Assembly: GCA_041736895.1 (NCBI GenBank)
Contig: JBGSSS010000005.1
Coordinates: 1 to 64,000, forward strand
Length of the DNA: 64,000 bases
Direction of reading: 5' to 3'
Origin: JANRLT01 sp041736895
GTDB taxonomy: Bacteria; Planctomycetota; Planctomycetia; Pirellulales; JALHPA01
Shown here piece after piece: positions 56,333-64,000 of the stretch (the stretch's first letter is position 1; each line of letters opens with the position of its first letter). Both the position numbers and the translations under genes were made by a program. A model generated the notes under the pieces. That model worked only from the letters and a program-made list of their open reading frames with translations. It did no database searches and was not told the DNA's origin.

Positions 56333-56755
56333 TTATTCCCCAATCACCTTAACCAGCACCCGCTTCGCCCGCCGCCCGTCAAACTCACCGTAAAAGATTT
56401 GCTCCCATGGGCCGAAATCGAGCTTGCCCTTCGTGATTGCGACGACGACTTCGCGGCCCATGATTTGCCGCTTCATGTGGGCATCGGCGTTGTCCTCGCC
56501 CGTTCGATTGTGGGCATACGTCTGCGGCGATTCGTCGAACGGCGCGAGCTTTTCGAGCCACCGCTCGTAATCGGCATGCAATCCGGGTTCGTCGTCGTTG
56601 ATGAAGACGCTGGCCGTGATGTGCATCGCATTGACCAAGCACAGCCCTTCTTGCACGCCGCTGCGTTTGACCAGCTCGCTCACGGTATTCGTGATGTTGA
56701 TGAACCCGCGGCGTGAGGGGACGGTGAACGAGAGATGTTCGGTGAGGGATTTCAT
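56333..56755 (-). CDS. YjbQ/UPF0047 family protein (secondary thiamine-phosphate synthase-like)
   Basis: 140 aa. Family hallmarks: FTVPSRRGFINITNTV, GLCLVNAMHITASVFIND, the HNRTGEDNADAHMKRQIMG segment with conserved His, and the closing FGPWEQIFYGEFDGRR. E. coli YjbQ can complement thiamine-phosphate synthase loss weakly; the physiological role is unsettled. Size is normal. The stop of the TA toxin at 56768 lies only 12 bp upstream, so YjbQ may be transcribed with the TA module. Confidence 0.93.
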   Translation of the reverse strand: MKSLTEHLSFTVPSRRGFINITNTVSELVKRSGVQEGLCLVNAMHITASVFINDDEPGLHADYERWLEKLAPFDESPQTYAHNRTGEDNADAHMKRQIMGREVVVAITKGKLDFGPWEQIFYGEFDGRRAKRVLVKVIGE

Positions 56756-56767
56756 AAGAGCACTCGA

Positions 56768-57028
56768 TTAACTTTTCCAGATACCGATGACTTTAATCAT
56801 GCAATCGAGCGGGGAGAATTCGCAAACGATATTCAACATATTGACTTGCAAATGAAAGTTTTTTGATTTCGACTCGCTCGCGTATTCTTGCATCAAGGAA
56901 GTGATCAGACTATCGACTTTATCTGCGGCAGAAGTGATTCGTTGTTTCTCATTTTTGTCGGCACCTGACATCCAAATCACGGATAGATCATCAAGCGCCT
57001 GCTTCGTCCAGATGATCGTGAACTTCAT
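56768..57028 (-). CDS. RelE/ParE-like toxin of TA module 3
   Basis: 86 aa. Outline of the RelE/ParE fold: KFTIIWTKQALDDLSVIWM, a helix with SAADKVDSLI, and strands FHLQVNMLNIVCEFSP and CMIKVIGIWKS. It is more divergent than module 1 but has the same closing MIKVIGIWK pattern. The start overlaps the upstream antitoxin stop by four bases. Target unknown. Confidence 0.78.
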   Translation of the reverse strand: MKFTIIWTKQALDDLSVIWMSGADKNEKQRITSAADKVDSLITSLMQEYASESKSKNFHLQVNMLNIVCEFSPLDCMIKVIGIWKS

Positions 57029-57240
57029 TCGGGAAACCTCCGTTTCAATTCTGCAATGACTTCCTGTGTCGTATAGATGCCAGGTTCCGTCGCGCGTCGC
57101 TCAAGCTCCTCGAGCGTCCAGGGACAACCAGACATGGGATGAAACATGCCAACAATATGCCCCGTCTCATCAACCACCATCGTCGGAGTTTGCAAGGCAG
57201 ATGCTTGCGTTGAGAGATTGCCAAGCGTAATCGTTGACAT
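57025..57240 (-). CDS. Antitoxin of TA module 3
   Basis: 71 aa. It contains the motif shared with the module 1 and 2 antitoxins: PTMVVDETGHIVGMFHP, WTLEELERR and a closing helix TTQEVIAELKRRFPE. The N-terminal part is shorter. Its stop overlaps the toxin start (ATGA). A strong -10 box TATAAT on the minus strand (57297-57302) lies about 57 bp upstream of the start. Confidence 0.78.
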   Translation of the reverse strand: MSTITLGNLSTQASALQTPTMVVDETGHIVGMFHPMSGCPWTLEELERRATEPGIYTTQEVIAELKRRFPE

Positions 57241-57296
57241 CGATTCACCCAAAAAATGTGATAGCTTCGTAGCCTGCGCCAATCGCAACTGACTCT

Positions 57297-57330
57297 ATTA
57301 TACCCTGTCGTAACTTGCAAAGAAAATAAT
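57297..57330 (-). promoter_or_regulatory. Probable promoter of TA module 3
   Basis: On the minus strand a perfect TATAAT (57297-57302) is preceded by a T-rich stretch with TTGCAA too close (12 bp) to be an ideal -35. A transcript from here would have a leader of about 50 bases. Confidence 0.45.
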
Positions 57331-57332
57331 CA

Positions 57333-57935
57333 TTACACCCTCCGTACCACTGCGAACCACGCCCTCGGCCCCCCAACGCTAAAACCGTCATTCGGCTCAG
57401 GCCGAACTTCATATCGCGAGGGCTCAATCGATTCGATCACCCAACCATTAGCAAACGCGGCTTCGATCTCGGCACGCGTGACTCGGCGCGGACCTTCGGT
57501 GCCAGGCTCTGCGTCGCTGAAGCAAAGAAAGAACAATCGCCCGCCGGGTTTGAGTACACTGGCCACACCCGCGACGTAGCGGACTCGATCTTCATCGCCA
57601 AAAACATGAAACAACCCGCTGTCGATCACCGTGTCGAAAACCTCGGGCATTTCCGTTAACGCCAAGGCATCCATGACGAGAAAGGTCGCCGTTAGCCCTC
57701 GCTCGATCGCCTTCTGCTTCGCACGTTTGATCGGCTCTTCGAGAAAGTCGATGCCCGTGACCTTGCGGCCGCGTTGGGCAAAGAAAAGGGCGTTTTCTCC
57801 GGTACCGCAGCCCGAATCCAGGATCGAGCCGGTGATGTGATCAGCGGCGTCGATGAACGCTTTTTGTGGTCGGCCGGTTTCCCAGCGCGGCTGGCCGGCA
57901 TAAATCGTTTCAAACGTCTCACGGCCAATCGACAT
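57333..57935 (-). CDS. Class I SAM-dependent methyltransferase (TPMT-like)
   Basis: 200 aa. Motif I ILDSGCGTGENALFFAQRG near residue 38, motif II VTGIDFLEEPIKRAK, then TFLVMDALAL and SGLFHVF. The N-terminus (ETFETIYAGQPRWETGRPQ) with its tryptophan resembles thiopurine-methyltransferase-like enzymes acting on small thiol, tellurite or halide substrates. The substrate is unknown. It is followed downstream by TA module 3 on the same strand. Confidence 0.9.
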   Translation of the reverse strand: MSIGRETFETIYAGQPRWETGRPQKAFIDAADHITGSILDSGCGTGENALFFAQRGRKVTGIDFLEEPIKRAKQKAIERGLTATFLVMDALALTEMPEVFDTVIDSGLFHVFGDEDRVRYVAGVASVLKPGGRLFFLCFSDAEPGTEGPRRVTRAEIEAAFANGWVIESIEPSRYEVRPEPNDGFSVGGPRAWFAVVRRV

Positions 57936-57970
57936 GGCGATTTCTCCTCATTCAGAATTCTTTCAAGCGA

Positions 57971-59755
57971 TTACATCACGCGTTGGCGTCGTCGTTGCAG
58001 CGCAAAGAAAACCTCTGCCGCCGCCACCAAACAAATCAAGTACCACCCTGCCTTGCCTGGCACCTCGCCGTAGCGAATGTATGGACTCAGCTCGCGCGCT
58101 GCAGGCGAATCAAACTCCATCGCGTTGACCAACAAGATATCCGTCTTACGCCGGGCCCCTTGATTCAGAATTCTTCCCGCTGGATCGATGTTGCCCGAGA
58201 AGCCGGTGTTGGCCGCGATCAAGAGCGGCCGCCGTGCTTCGATCGCGCGGAACACGCCGCAGCGCAGATGCAAATCCAACTCGCTCGACCCAAAGAACCA
58301 ACCGTCGTTGGTCACGCTCACGAGCACATCCGGCGTCTTGTTTTGCGCCGCGAGTTCGAGCATCTGGGCGCGGATCACTTGCGGCATGACGGTTTCGTAA
58401 CAGATGTTGGGGCTGATGCGCACCGTGCGACCGGCGGCATTCACGATTTCGTAGCTGCGAGCCTCAACCCCGGCCGATAGTCCGCCGGAGAGATGTGAGA
58501 CCGAATAAATCCAGGGCAGCCACTGCCCAAACGGGATGAACTCGCCGAACGGCACCAGATGCCGTTTGTCATAGGGTTCGCGGAGCGCGCCGGTTTGGTC
58601 GATGAAGAAGGCCGAATTGAATCGCTCATTATTCGGCGGGACAAGTGAATGCCACAGAACACGATCGGAACCCGTCAGGATCGCCGTTCCCACAGGCGCA
58701 CGTTCACGAAAAAACTTTAGCAGTGCGTTGCGATATTCCTGCACGATTTCGGCCGGCGGTTTGTTCATGTTCGGCGGAGGCACAAAATCTGGCGCAAACG
58801 TCTCTGGCGGAACGCGGAACATCGATTCGGGCCAGACGATAAGCTCGATCTTTTGCGGCAGCGGCTGTATTGTTCGCAGCCGATCGCGCGTGAGTGCGAC
58901 ATTCGGATCCAAGTCCGTTCCCAAATTCTTAGGGATTTCTTCGCCTGACTTTCGCTCGCGCCAGGCATACGTCAATATTTCGGTCAGCCGTCCGTACTGA
59001 TTCAAGACCTCGGCGGATGACATGGCGCGGTGATCGAAGTACGAATCCACACTTCCTTGAATCAAGCCCGCGGTCAAAATCGGCGACGTCGGCTCGCGCA
59101 GCCAAGCATTACCGTACAGACACGCGGCCGTAATGATGGCCGCAGTGCAAACGCTGCCAAATGCGAGTTGCAGATTCCGCTGCGGCGACGAGCTATACCA
59201 CCACGCTACCAGCACGGCGCTGGGCAGCGTCACTATCCCGCTGACCAGCGATGCACCCGCAAGGTCGGCGCATTGGATCAGCGGGCCAACTTGCCATTGT
59301 GTATGACCAAGCCCCGCCATGCTGAACCCCGTCAAGACCCAAGTCCGTGCATGCTCTAACCCCATCCAGACCAGCGGTACGGCCACTGGCAGCGGCATGC
59401 GCCAACGATGCACCAGCGCGCGGCATGCGCCGACGAACGCGGGCGTGTAAAATGCCAAGTACCCCGGCAGCGCGAGCCAACTAAAAATCCCGGCCCAATG
59501 CGGCAGCGTCAGCCAATACAAGACGACGCCCCAAAACAGAAACCCGGCCGCGTACAACGACAACCACGGCCGTCGCCCCGGCAACTCCGGCACCGCGATC
59601 AACCGCAGCCATGGAATCAACGCGACCCAAGCCAGCGGCCACAGATCAAACGGCGGAAAGCTCAGGAACAAGAGGATGGAGCCCAGGCAAGCCTGAAACA
59701 ACGTCCCCTGCCGCCAGCGCAGCTCATCGCGGAATTTCAACTTCGCGTCATCCAT
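57971..59755 (-). CDS. lnt: Apolipoprotein N-acyltransferase
   Basis: 594 aa. It adds the third acyl chain to bacterial lipoproteins. Six or more N-terminal transmembrane helices (SILLFLSFPPFDLWPLAW, GVVLYWLTLPHWAGIFSW), then the nitrilase-like periplasmic domain with the catalytic triad: Glu in YDKRHLVPFGEFIPFG or WPES, Lys in the same YDKRHL segment, and Cys in NICYE. A final helix (GEVPGKAGWYLICLV) ends the protein. It supports a diderm envelope with triacylated lipoproteins. The ATG at 59755 with GAGTGAGG upstream is chosen; 59761 is possible. Confidence 0.94.
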   Translation of the reverse strand: MDDAKLKFRDELRWRQGTLFQACLGSILLFLSFPPFDLWPLAWVALIPWLRLIAVPELPGRRPWLSLYAAGFLFWGVVLYWLTLPHWAGIFSWLALPGYLAFYTPAFVGACRALVHRWRMPLPVAVPLVWMGLEHARTWVLTGFSMAGLGHTQWQVGPLIQCADLAGASLVSGIVTLPSAVLVAWWYSSSPQRNLQLAFGSVCTAAIITAACLYGNAWLREPTSPILTAGLIQGSVDSYFDHRAMSSAEVLNQYGRLTEILTYAWRERKSGEEIPKNLGTDLDPNVALTRDRLRTIQPLPQKIELIVWPESMFRVPPETFAPDFVPPPNMNKPPAEIVQEYRNALLKFFRERAPVGTAILTGSDRVLWHSLVPPNNERFNSAFFIDQTGALREPYDKRHLVPFGEFIPFGQWLPWIYSVSHLSGGLSAGVEARSYEIVNAAGRTVRISPNICYETVMPQVIRAQMLELAAQNKTPDVLVSVTNDGWFFGSSELDLHLRCGVFRAIEARRPLLIAANTGFSGNIDPAGRILNQGARRKTDILLVNAMEFDSPAARELSPYIRYGEVPGKAGWYLICLVAAAEVFFALQRRRQRVM

Positions 59756-59909
59756 GACCATCCTCACTCCCAGAATTCAATACAGAATTTTTGTATCATA
59801 CTCTTTTGCGATCCTTTGTAGAATCTCAACGTCGTCGATTCAGGGGAGCGGAGCTCCCGGGCTTCGGAATTCTTCTTCCTCCTTCCTTCATCCTCCTTGA
59901 TTCCTCTCT

Positions 59910-60530
59910 TTGCTTTCCCCAATCCCCAACCCCGAATCCCGAACCCCCGCGAAACTCATCCTCGCCTCGCGTTCGCCGCGGCGCAAACAATTGCTCAGCG
60001 ACGCCGGGTATACCTACGACATCCTCGTGCCGGCGTCGGCGGATGAGTGCGGTTCGTGCAGCCGCGAGAGTCCGGCGGAATTGGTGCTGCGCCTCGCGCT
60101 GCAAAAGGCCAAGGACGTCGCCCGGCAACTCGTTGCCGCGAACCGCAACGGAGTGATCGTTGCTTGTGACACGGTCGCCGAAATCGACGGGCAGGTTCTC
60201 GGCAAACCCGAGAACATCGACCAGGCGCGGCGCATGCTCACGATGATCCGCGGCCGCGAGCATCGAGTCCTGAGCGGGCTGTGTCTCTGGCAAATTCCAG
60301 GCGGCGCACCGTGCACGCAGCTTGATGTCACACGACTCGTCATGGACCCGATCAGCGACGCGCAGCTCGAAGAGTACCTCGACACTTATGCGTGGGAGGG
60401 GAAATCCGGCGCGTTCGGCTATCAAGACGGCTGGGATTGGCTGCACATCGTTCAAGGCAGCGAAAGCAACGTTGTCGGGCTGCCGATGGAGTTGCTCGAG
60501 CGGATGCTCGAATCACAATCCGACGCGTAA
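59910..60530 (+). CDS. maf: Maf family nucleotide pyrophosphatase
   Basis: 206 aa. It hydrolyses non-canonical or modified nucleoside triphosphates to monophosphates. Seen: LILASRSPRRKQLLSDAG at the N-terminus, the catalytic Asp segment IVACDTVAEIDGQVLGKP, and the C-terminal EGKSGAFGYQ and SNVVGLPMELL. No ATG or GTG precedes the conserved part; a TTG at 59910 is the only start in a C-rich, repeat-like stretch, so the true start is uncertain. It lies between lnt (divergent) and HigBA. Confidence 0.92.
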   Translation: MLSPIPNPESRTPAKLILASRSPRRKQLLSDAGYTYDILVPASADECGSCSRESPAELVLRLALQKAKDVARQLVAANRNGVIVACDTVAEIDGQVLGKPENIDQARRMLTMIRGREHRVLSGLCLWQIPGGAPCTQLDVTRLVMDPISDAQLEEYLDTYAWEGKSGAFGYQDGWDWLHIVQGSESNVVGLPMELLERMLESQSDA

Positions 60531-60552
60531 GCGAGGGCGCTAACTTTTTCTC

Positions 60553-60581
60553 TTGCTAGTTCTAATTTTAAGAACTAGAAT
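60553..60581 (+). promoter_or_regulatory. Promoter with overlapping palindrome upstream of higBA
   Basis: TTGCTA (60553-60558) and TAGAAT (60576-60581) are spaced by 17 bp, close to a housekeeping promoter. The palindrome CTAGTTCT-AATTTTA-AGAACTAG (60556-60578) covers the spacer and the -10 box. HigA-type proteins repress their own operons, so this is a strong operator candidate. The higB start is 30 bp downstream. Confidence 0.7.
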
Positions 60582-60610
60582 CCAAGTTATAAGCAAACAA
60601 GGCCAAATTG

Positions 60611-60919
60611 ATGCGTGTCATCACTAAAAGAAAATTGGTAAGCTTTTGGCAGGAAAACCCAACTGCTGAAAAGTCGCTGCGTGTTTGGTATCGCAACGTC
60701 AACAATAAGCAATTGGCATGGAAGGATTTTTCCGACCTCAAAGCGACCTACGCTACCGCGAGCAAAGCCGGTGATTGTGTGGTTTTCAATGTAGGCGGTA
60801 ACAAGTTTCGCGTGATTGCTAAAATTAACTATCTGACGCATCTTATTTTTGTGCGCGCTGTGCTAACGCACGCGGAGTATGACCTGGATCATTGGAAAGA
60901 AGATTGCAACTGTGAATGA
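60611..60919 (+). CDS. higB: HigB-type mRNA interferase toxin
   Basis: 102 aa. Matches the HigB family (PF09907-like): MRVITKRKLVSFWQENPTAE, LRVWYRNVNNKQLAWKDFSD, the DCVVFNVGGNKFRVIAKINY core and the end HAEYDLDHWKEDCN. It cleaves mRNA on the ribosome when unbound. Start ATG 60611. The antitoxin gene follows 21 bp later, the toxin-first order typical of higBA. Confidence 0.93.
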   Translation: MRVITKRKLVSFWQENPTAEKSLRVWYRNVNNKQLAWKDFSDLKATYATASKAGDCVVFNVGGNKFRVIAKINYLTHLIFVRAVLTHAEYDLDHWKEDCNCE

Positions 60920-60940
60920 ATCGCTCAGAATGACACGATC

Positions 60941-61366
60941 ATGAAATACCTTACTAAAAACCAACAGACCGAATACCTGGAACTCATCCGCGAGTTTCCT
61001 TTGATTCCGATCAAATCCGAACGCCATTTAACGGCCGCCGAAGCTATGATCGATCGTTTTCTTAAAGTAAAAAAACTCTCGGGCGGCGCGCGAGCCTATT
61101 TCGAAGTCCTCTGCGATCTGGTGGCCAATTACGAAGATGAACATTACCCCATCCCAATGGCAAGCGACGCCGATTTGCTGGAACACCTCCTCGAAGCCAA
61201 AGGCGTCACCCAAAATCAATTGCACAAAGAGACCGGCTTGGCAAAGAGCGGCATCTCGGAAATCTTGTCCGGTAAAAAATCGTTCAGCAAAGCGATGATT
61301 GCCCCGTTGGCCGAATATTTTCATGTTCCCACTTCGGTTTTCACCGCAAACATTGGCAAGAAATAA
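60941..61366 (+). CDS. higA: HigA-type antitoxin with HTH domain
   Basis: 141 aa. The N-terminal ~70 residues (FPLIPIKSERHLTAAEAMID) are the region found in HigA-type antitoxins and bind the toxin. The C-terminal half is an XRE-type HTH: LLEAKGVTQNQLHKETGLAK, then SGISEILSGKKSFSKAMI. It neutralises HigB and most likely binds the palindrome at 60556-60578 to repress the operon. Confidence 0.93.
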   Translation: MKYLTKNQQTEYLELIREFPLIPIKSERHLTAAEAMIDRFLKVKKLSGGARAYFEVLCDLVANYEDEHYPIPMASDADLLEHLLEAKGVTQNQLHKETGLAKSGISEILSGKKSFSKAMIAPLAEYFHVPTSVFTANIGKK

Positions 61367-61441
61367 CTCCGTCCCTCAATATGCTCGCCATCGGCGGCTT
61401 TGTTGAGATTATCCAAACACCAACTTCTTACGAGTTCCCTC

Positions 61442-62647
61442 ATGGACATTCCCGCTATTCAATCCGCGCTGGCCGAGTTCGGCATCGATGCTTGGCTGCT
61501 CGCTGACTTTCGCGGGTCGAATCCGCTCGCGCAAAAAGTGGTCGGGATTCCGCCAACCGCTCATCAGACCCGGCGCTGGATGTATTTCATCCCGCGCGTC
61601 GGGCAGCCGAAGAAACTTGTCCATCGGGTCGAGGCCGGCACCCTTGATCATGTTCCGGGTGAGAAACGCGTCTTTCTCAAGTGGCAAGAGTTCGAAGCCG
61701 GAGTCGCGTGGCTGCTCGCCGAGACGCTGATGCAAACCCCAAGGCCCAAGATCGCCATGGAGTACTCGCCGCGCAACGCGATCCCCTACATCTCGCGCGT
61801 CGATGCTGGAACCGTCGAACTCGTGCGCGCCGTGGGGGGCGAGCCCGTTTCCAGCGGCGACTTGATCCAGCAGTTCGAGGCCACCTGGAACGACGAGCAG
61901 TGGGCACTGCATCAAACGGCCGAACATGTGACCACCTCGGCGTACGACCTGGTCTGGGATTATCTGCGTCAACAGTTGCTCGATAGCAAAACGCCTACCG
62001 AATGCGACGTGCAAGACCTGATCATGGCGCACTTCAAGCGTCATAACTGCGTCACCGATCATCCGCCCATCATTGGCGTTAACGGCAATGGCGCCGATCC
62101 GCATTACTCCCCCGAACGAGGCAAGGACGCACCAATCCGTCCGGGCGACCTGCTGCTGGTAGATCTTTGGTGCAAGGTCGACCATCCGCTCGGTGTGTAC
62201 AGCGACCTGACGCGCATGGCGTATCTCGGCCACGAGGTTCCGCAAAAACACGCCGGCATCTTTGCCGTCGTCGCGATGGCTCGCGACGCCGGGATCGCGC
62301 TGGTGCGCGAGCGGTTCTCGCAGAACCAACCTCTCGCCGGTTGGGAAGTCGACGCCGCCACGCGCCGCGTCATCGAAAACGCCGGCTACGGTGAGGCATT
62401 TTGCCATCGCACGGGCCACAACATCGGCGCGAGCACCCACGGCAACGGCGCGCACATGGACAATCTCGAAACGCGCGACGAGCGCCGCGTCTTGCGTCGC
62501 ACGTGCTTCTCGATCGAACCGGGCATCTACCTGCCCGACCAGAACGCCGGCTACCGCAGCGAGATCAATGTCTTTGTCGACGGCGAAGGGAGCGTCCACG
62601 TCACCGGCGGGCAGTTGCAGAGGGAGATTGTCGCGGTGCTGGGGTAA
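61442..62647 (+). CDS. M24 family metallopeptidase (Xaa-Pro aminopeptidase-like)
   Basis: 401 aa. The N-terminal creatinase-like domain (~1-170) is followed by the pita-bread catalytic domain. All five metal ligands of the family are visible: Asp in LLLVDLWCKV and in GVYSDLTRM, His in HRTGHNIG, Glu in FSIEPGIYLP and Glu in YRSEINVFV. It probably removes N-terminal residues next to proline from peptides in the cytoplasm. The ATG at 61442 begins MDIPAIQSALAEFGID; the open frame upstream is not conserved. Confidence 0.93.
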   Translation: MDIPAIQSALAEFGIDAWLLADFRGSNPLAQKVVGIPPTAHQTRRWMYFIPRVGQPKKLVHRVEAGTLDHVPGEKRVFLKWQEFEAGVAWLLAETLMQTPRPKIAMEYSPRNAIPYISRVDAGTVELVRAVGGEPVSSGDLIQQFEATWNDEQWALHQTAEHVTTSAYDLVWDYLRQQLLDSKTPTECDVQDLIMAHFKRHNCVTDHPPIIGVNGNGADPHYSPERGKDAPIRPGDLLLVDLWCKVDHPLGVYSDLTRMAYLGHEVPQKHAGIFAVVAMARDAGIALVRERFSQNQPLAGWEVDAATRRVIENAGYGEAFCHRTGHNIGASTHGNGAHMDNLETRDERRVLRRTCFSIEPGIYLPDQNAGYRSEINVFVDGEGSVHVTGGQLQREIVAVLG

Positions 62648-62856
62648 CCGGCTGCGCGAAAGTTTTTGCCGACACCGCTTCGCGCGATTCATGGATCTTT
62701 TCCAATAATTAAGGCGAACCAATTTCGGTCTTTGGTTCTCTAAAATATTTGCCGAACGATCCTTTGCATGATACGTTGAATGCGGGAGGCTTAGTCCAGG
62801 CTTCCTTCTACTCCTGAAACTAGCCTGGGCGATTACCTCCCATTTTTTATTGGTTT

Positions 62857-64000
62857 ATGGCAGACAAACCAAAAATCTCTGTCCGTGACATTCTGTTGAC
62901 GCAGCGGGGCCTCGCTTTTGTCTCTACCGCTGGGGTCTCGGCGCAGTATGCCGTGCGGGCTGTCGAGCTAGAACTCGCGGAGCTGGGATATGTCATCTCT
63001 AAGCGCCTGCAAGAGCGCCTGTGTCGTTGCTCCAACGAAGGTTTAACGGCCTTCCGAGCCGAAACGATCAATGCTTTGCAGGAACATCTCGGCGTGCAAA
63101 AACACGAGCCGCTGTTCCGCCAGTTTCCCCAGGGCATCCCCAACGACACCGACGACCTTTGGTGGAAGAAGGTACTCGTCCATTTTCTACAAGCCGAAGA
63201 TCAGCCGTGTTTGTTCTGCGGACGCACCGGCACGACTCACGTGCTGAATCCCTGCAAGCATGTGGTTTGCGATTACTGTTTCGACGGCTCGAACTACAGC
63301 GCTTGCCCCACTTGCGAGCACCATGTTGACCGCAGCTCCCCATTTTTCAAAGCAGAGCCTGATCACCAGCCGGGTAAGGAATCTGTCGACTTTCAGCGGC
63401 TCGATCTGGGCGGCGATGAAACAAAAGCAGTAAAAGAACTGTTCCTAAGGCTGTGCGAACGAAAACAAGCACTGTCCGAAACGGATCGCACGACGCTCGC
63501 GGCTATCGCGCGCGAATACAAAACTCAAATCCTCGCATGGCTGCCGGCAACAATACCCGTGCGCGAAAACGTCGCAATTGTCTTCGGCACACTGTTTCAA
63601 GAATGTCCCTCCGCCGAAGTCTTGCCGATTGCCAAGCGATATCTGTTAACAGCGACCGATGTGTTGCGTTTCCTCGCGGTCTATTCCGGCTGCGATGGCT
63701 CGCTGCTGCAGGAAACGATTCACAAACAAGTCGGAGTTCAAGAAAAAACGAGCCGATTTTGGAGTAAAGTCGCGAAATTTTTTGGCGACAATACCCCGCC
63801 AGCGCGGATCCACACCGTCACTGTTTCGCTGCGCGTGAATCGTTTCAAAGTCGCGAAGCTCTCGCGCTCGCTCCGCCGCGCGCTGCTGGAAATCCTCAAT
63901 CAACTGCCGCGCGAAGCGCTCTTCGAAGACATGCTCCGGCATCGCTCGTACTGGGTTTGGGCGGGCGAGTTCTTGCACCCTGGCGAATACGCCAAGCGCT
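62857..64000 (+). CDS. RING-finger protein (MXAN_6230/SCO0854-like), 3' end outside the window
   Basis: Partial: 381 codons seen from the ATG at 62857 with no stop before the window ends. Residues 118-153 make a perfect C3HC4 RING: C118, C121, C133, H135, C138, C141, C150 and C153 (CLFCGRTGTTHV...CKHVVCDYC...CPTC). The N-terminal ~115 residues contain ILLTQRGLAFVSTAGVSAQY; after the RING comes a long helical region. I associate this arrangement with the uncharacterised bacterial family named after MXAN_6230/SCO0854. RING domains in eukaryotes are E3 ubiquitin ligases; what they do in bacteria is unknown. Confidence 0.85.
   Translation, partial: MADKPKISVRDILLTQRGLAFVSTAGVSAQYAVRAVELELAELGYVISKRLQERLCRCSNEGLTAFRAETINALQEHLGVQKHEPLFRQFPQGIPNDTDDLWWKKVLVHFLQAEDQPCLFCGRTGTTHVLNPCKHVVCDYCFDGSNYSACPTCEHHVDRSSPFFKAEPDHQPGKESVDFQRLDLGGDETKAVKELFLRLCERKQALSETDRTTLAAIAREYKTQILAWLPATIPVRENVAIVFGTLFQECPSAEVLPIAKRYLLTATDVLRFLAVYSGCDGSLLQETIHKQVGVQEKTSRFWSKVAKFFGDNTPPARIHTVTVSLRVNRFKVAKLSRSLRRALLEILNQLPREALFEDMLRHRSYWVWAGEFLHPGEYAKR

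Overview
The window looks like a chromosomal segment of a planctomycete (Pirellulales-like). The evidence is a set of gene families largely confined to or greatly expanded in that phylum: two DUF1592/DUF1552 and DUF1549-DUF1553/DUF1501 secreted cytochrome pairs, a DUF1559 pseudopilin, two PEP-CTERM proteins, a membrane protein with an anti-sigma-like N-terminus, and the FhcA/FhcB subunits of the methanofuran/H4MPT C1 pathway. No rRNA, tRNA, CRISPR array, prophage or transposase gene was seen.

Layout. 0.2-3.0 kb: Rieske protein and a cytochrome b fused to a two-haem c-type tail. 3.1-5.6 kb: small proteins, a BPL_N amidotransferase-like protein and a MazF-type toxin-antitoxin (TA) pair. 5.6-14.7 kb: the two planctomycete cytochrome/DUF pairs, a PEP-CTERM protein, and 3'-end relics of a second DUF1552 and a second DUF1501 gene. 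14.8-25.6 kb: epimerase, pseudopilin, a large non-coding repeat block, beta-carbonic anhydrase, TPR and HDOD proteins, a large membrane protein and a DUF3500 protein. 25.6-32.6 kb: fhcBA, UxaA-type dehydratase, TerC and a GlmU-like protein. 32.7-46.3 kb: PEP-CTERM metalloprotease, PhoX, small membrane proteins, a sigma-54 two-component pair, LptF/G permease, GT87 glycosyltransferase, a nucleoside-hydrolase-like protein and a quinone reductase. 46.7-52.9 kb: queF/queC (7-deazaguanine), methyltransferase, YkuD-like protein, response regulator, a nuclease-like HTH protein, P-II and ferredoxin. 53.0-61.4 kb: a dense TA region (two tandem RelE/ParE-type modules, one with a dead toxin; a third such module; HigBA) interleaved with a CoA-disulfide-reductase-like enzyme, YjbQ, a methyltransferase, Lnt and Maf. 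61.4-64.0 kb: M24 peptidase and the start of a bacterial RING-finger protein that runs off the window.

The most unusual feature is the intergenic DNA. Nearly every gap holds a hairpin or a pair of hairpins with inverted ends. Several are the same element repeated: a 128-129 bp double-hairpin element in three copies, a CAAAGCCCAGGGG-type hairpin at five loci, and a CGCTCCTCTTCGAGTCGCCGC motif in three copies. Some elements supply the stop codon of the gene they abut. This suggests an active population of small non-autonomous (REPIN/MITE-like) repeats whose mobilising enzyme is not in the window.

Gene calls rest on recognising family motifs by eye; no search was run. Coordinates of repeats may be off by one or two bases.
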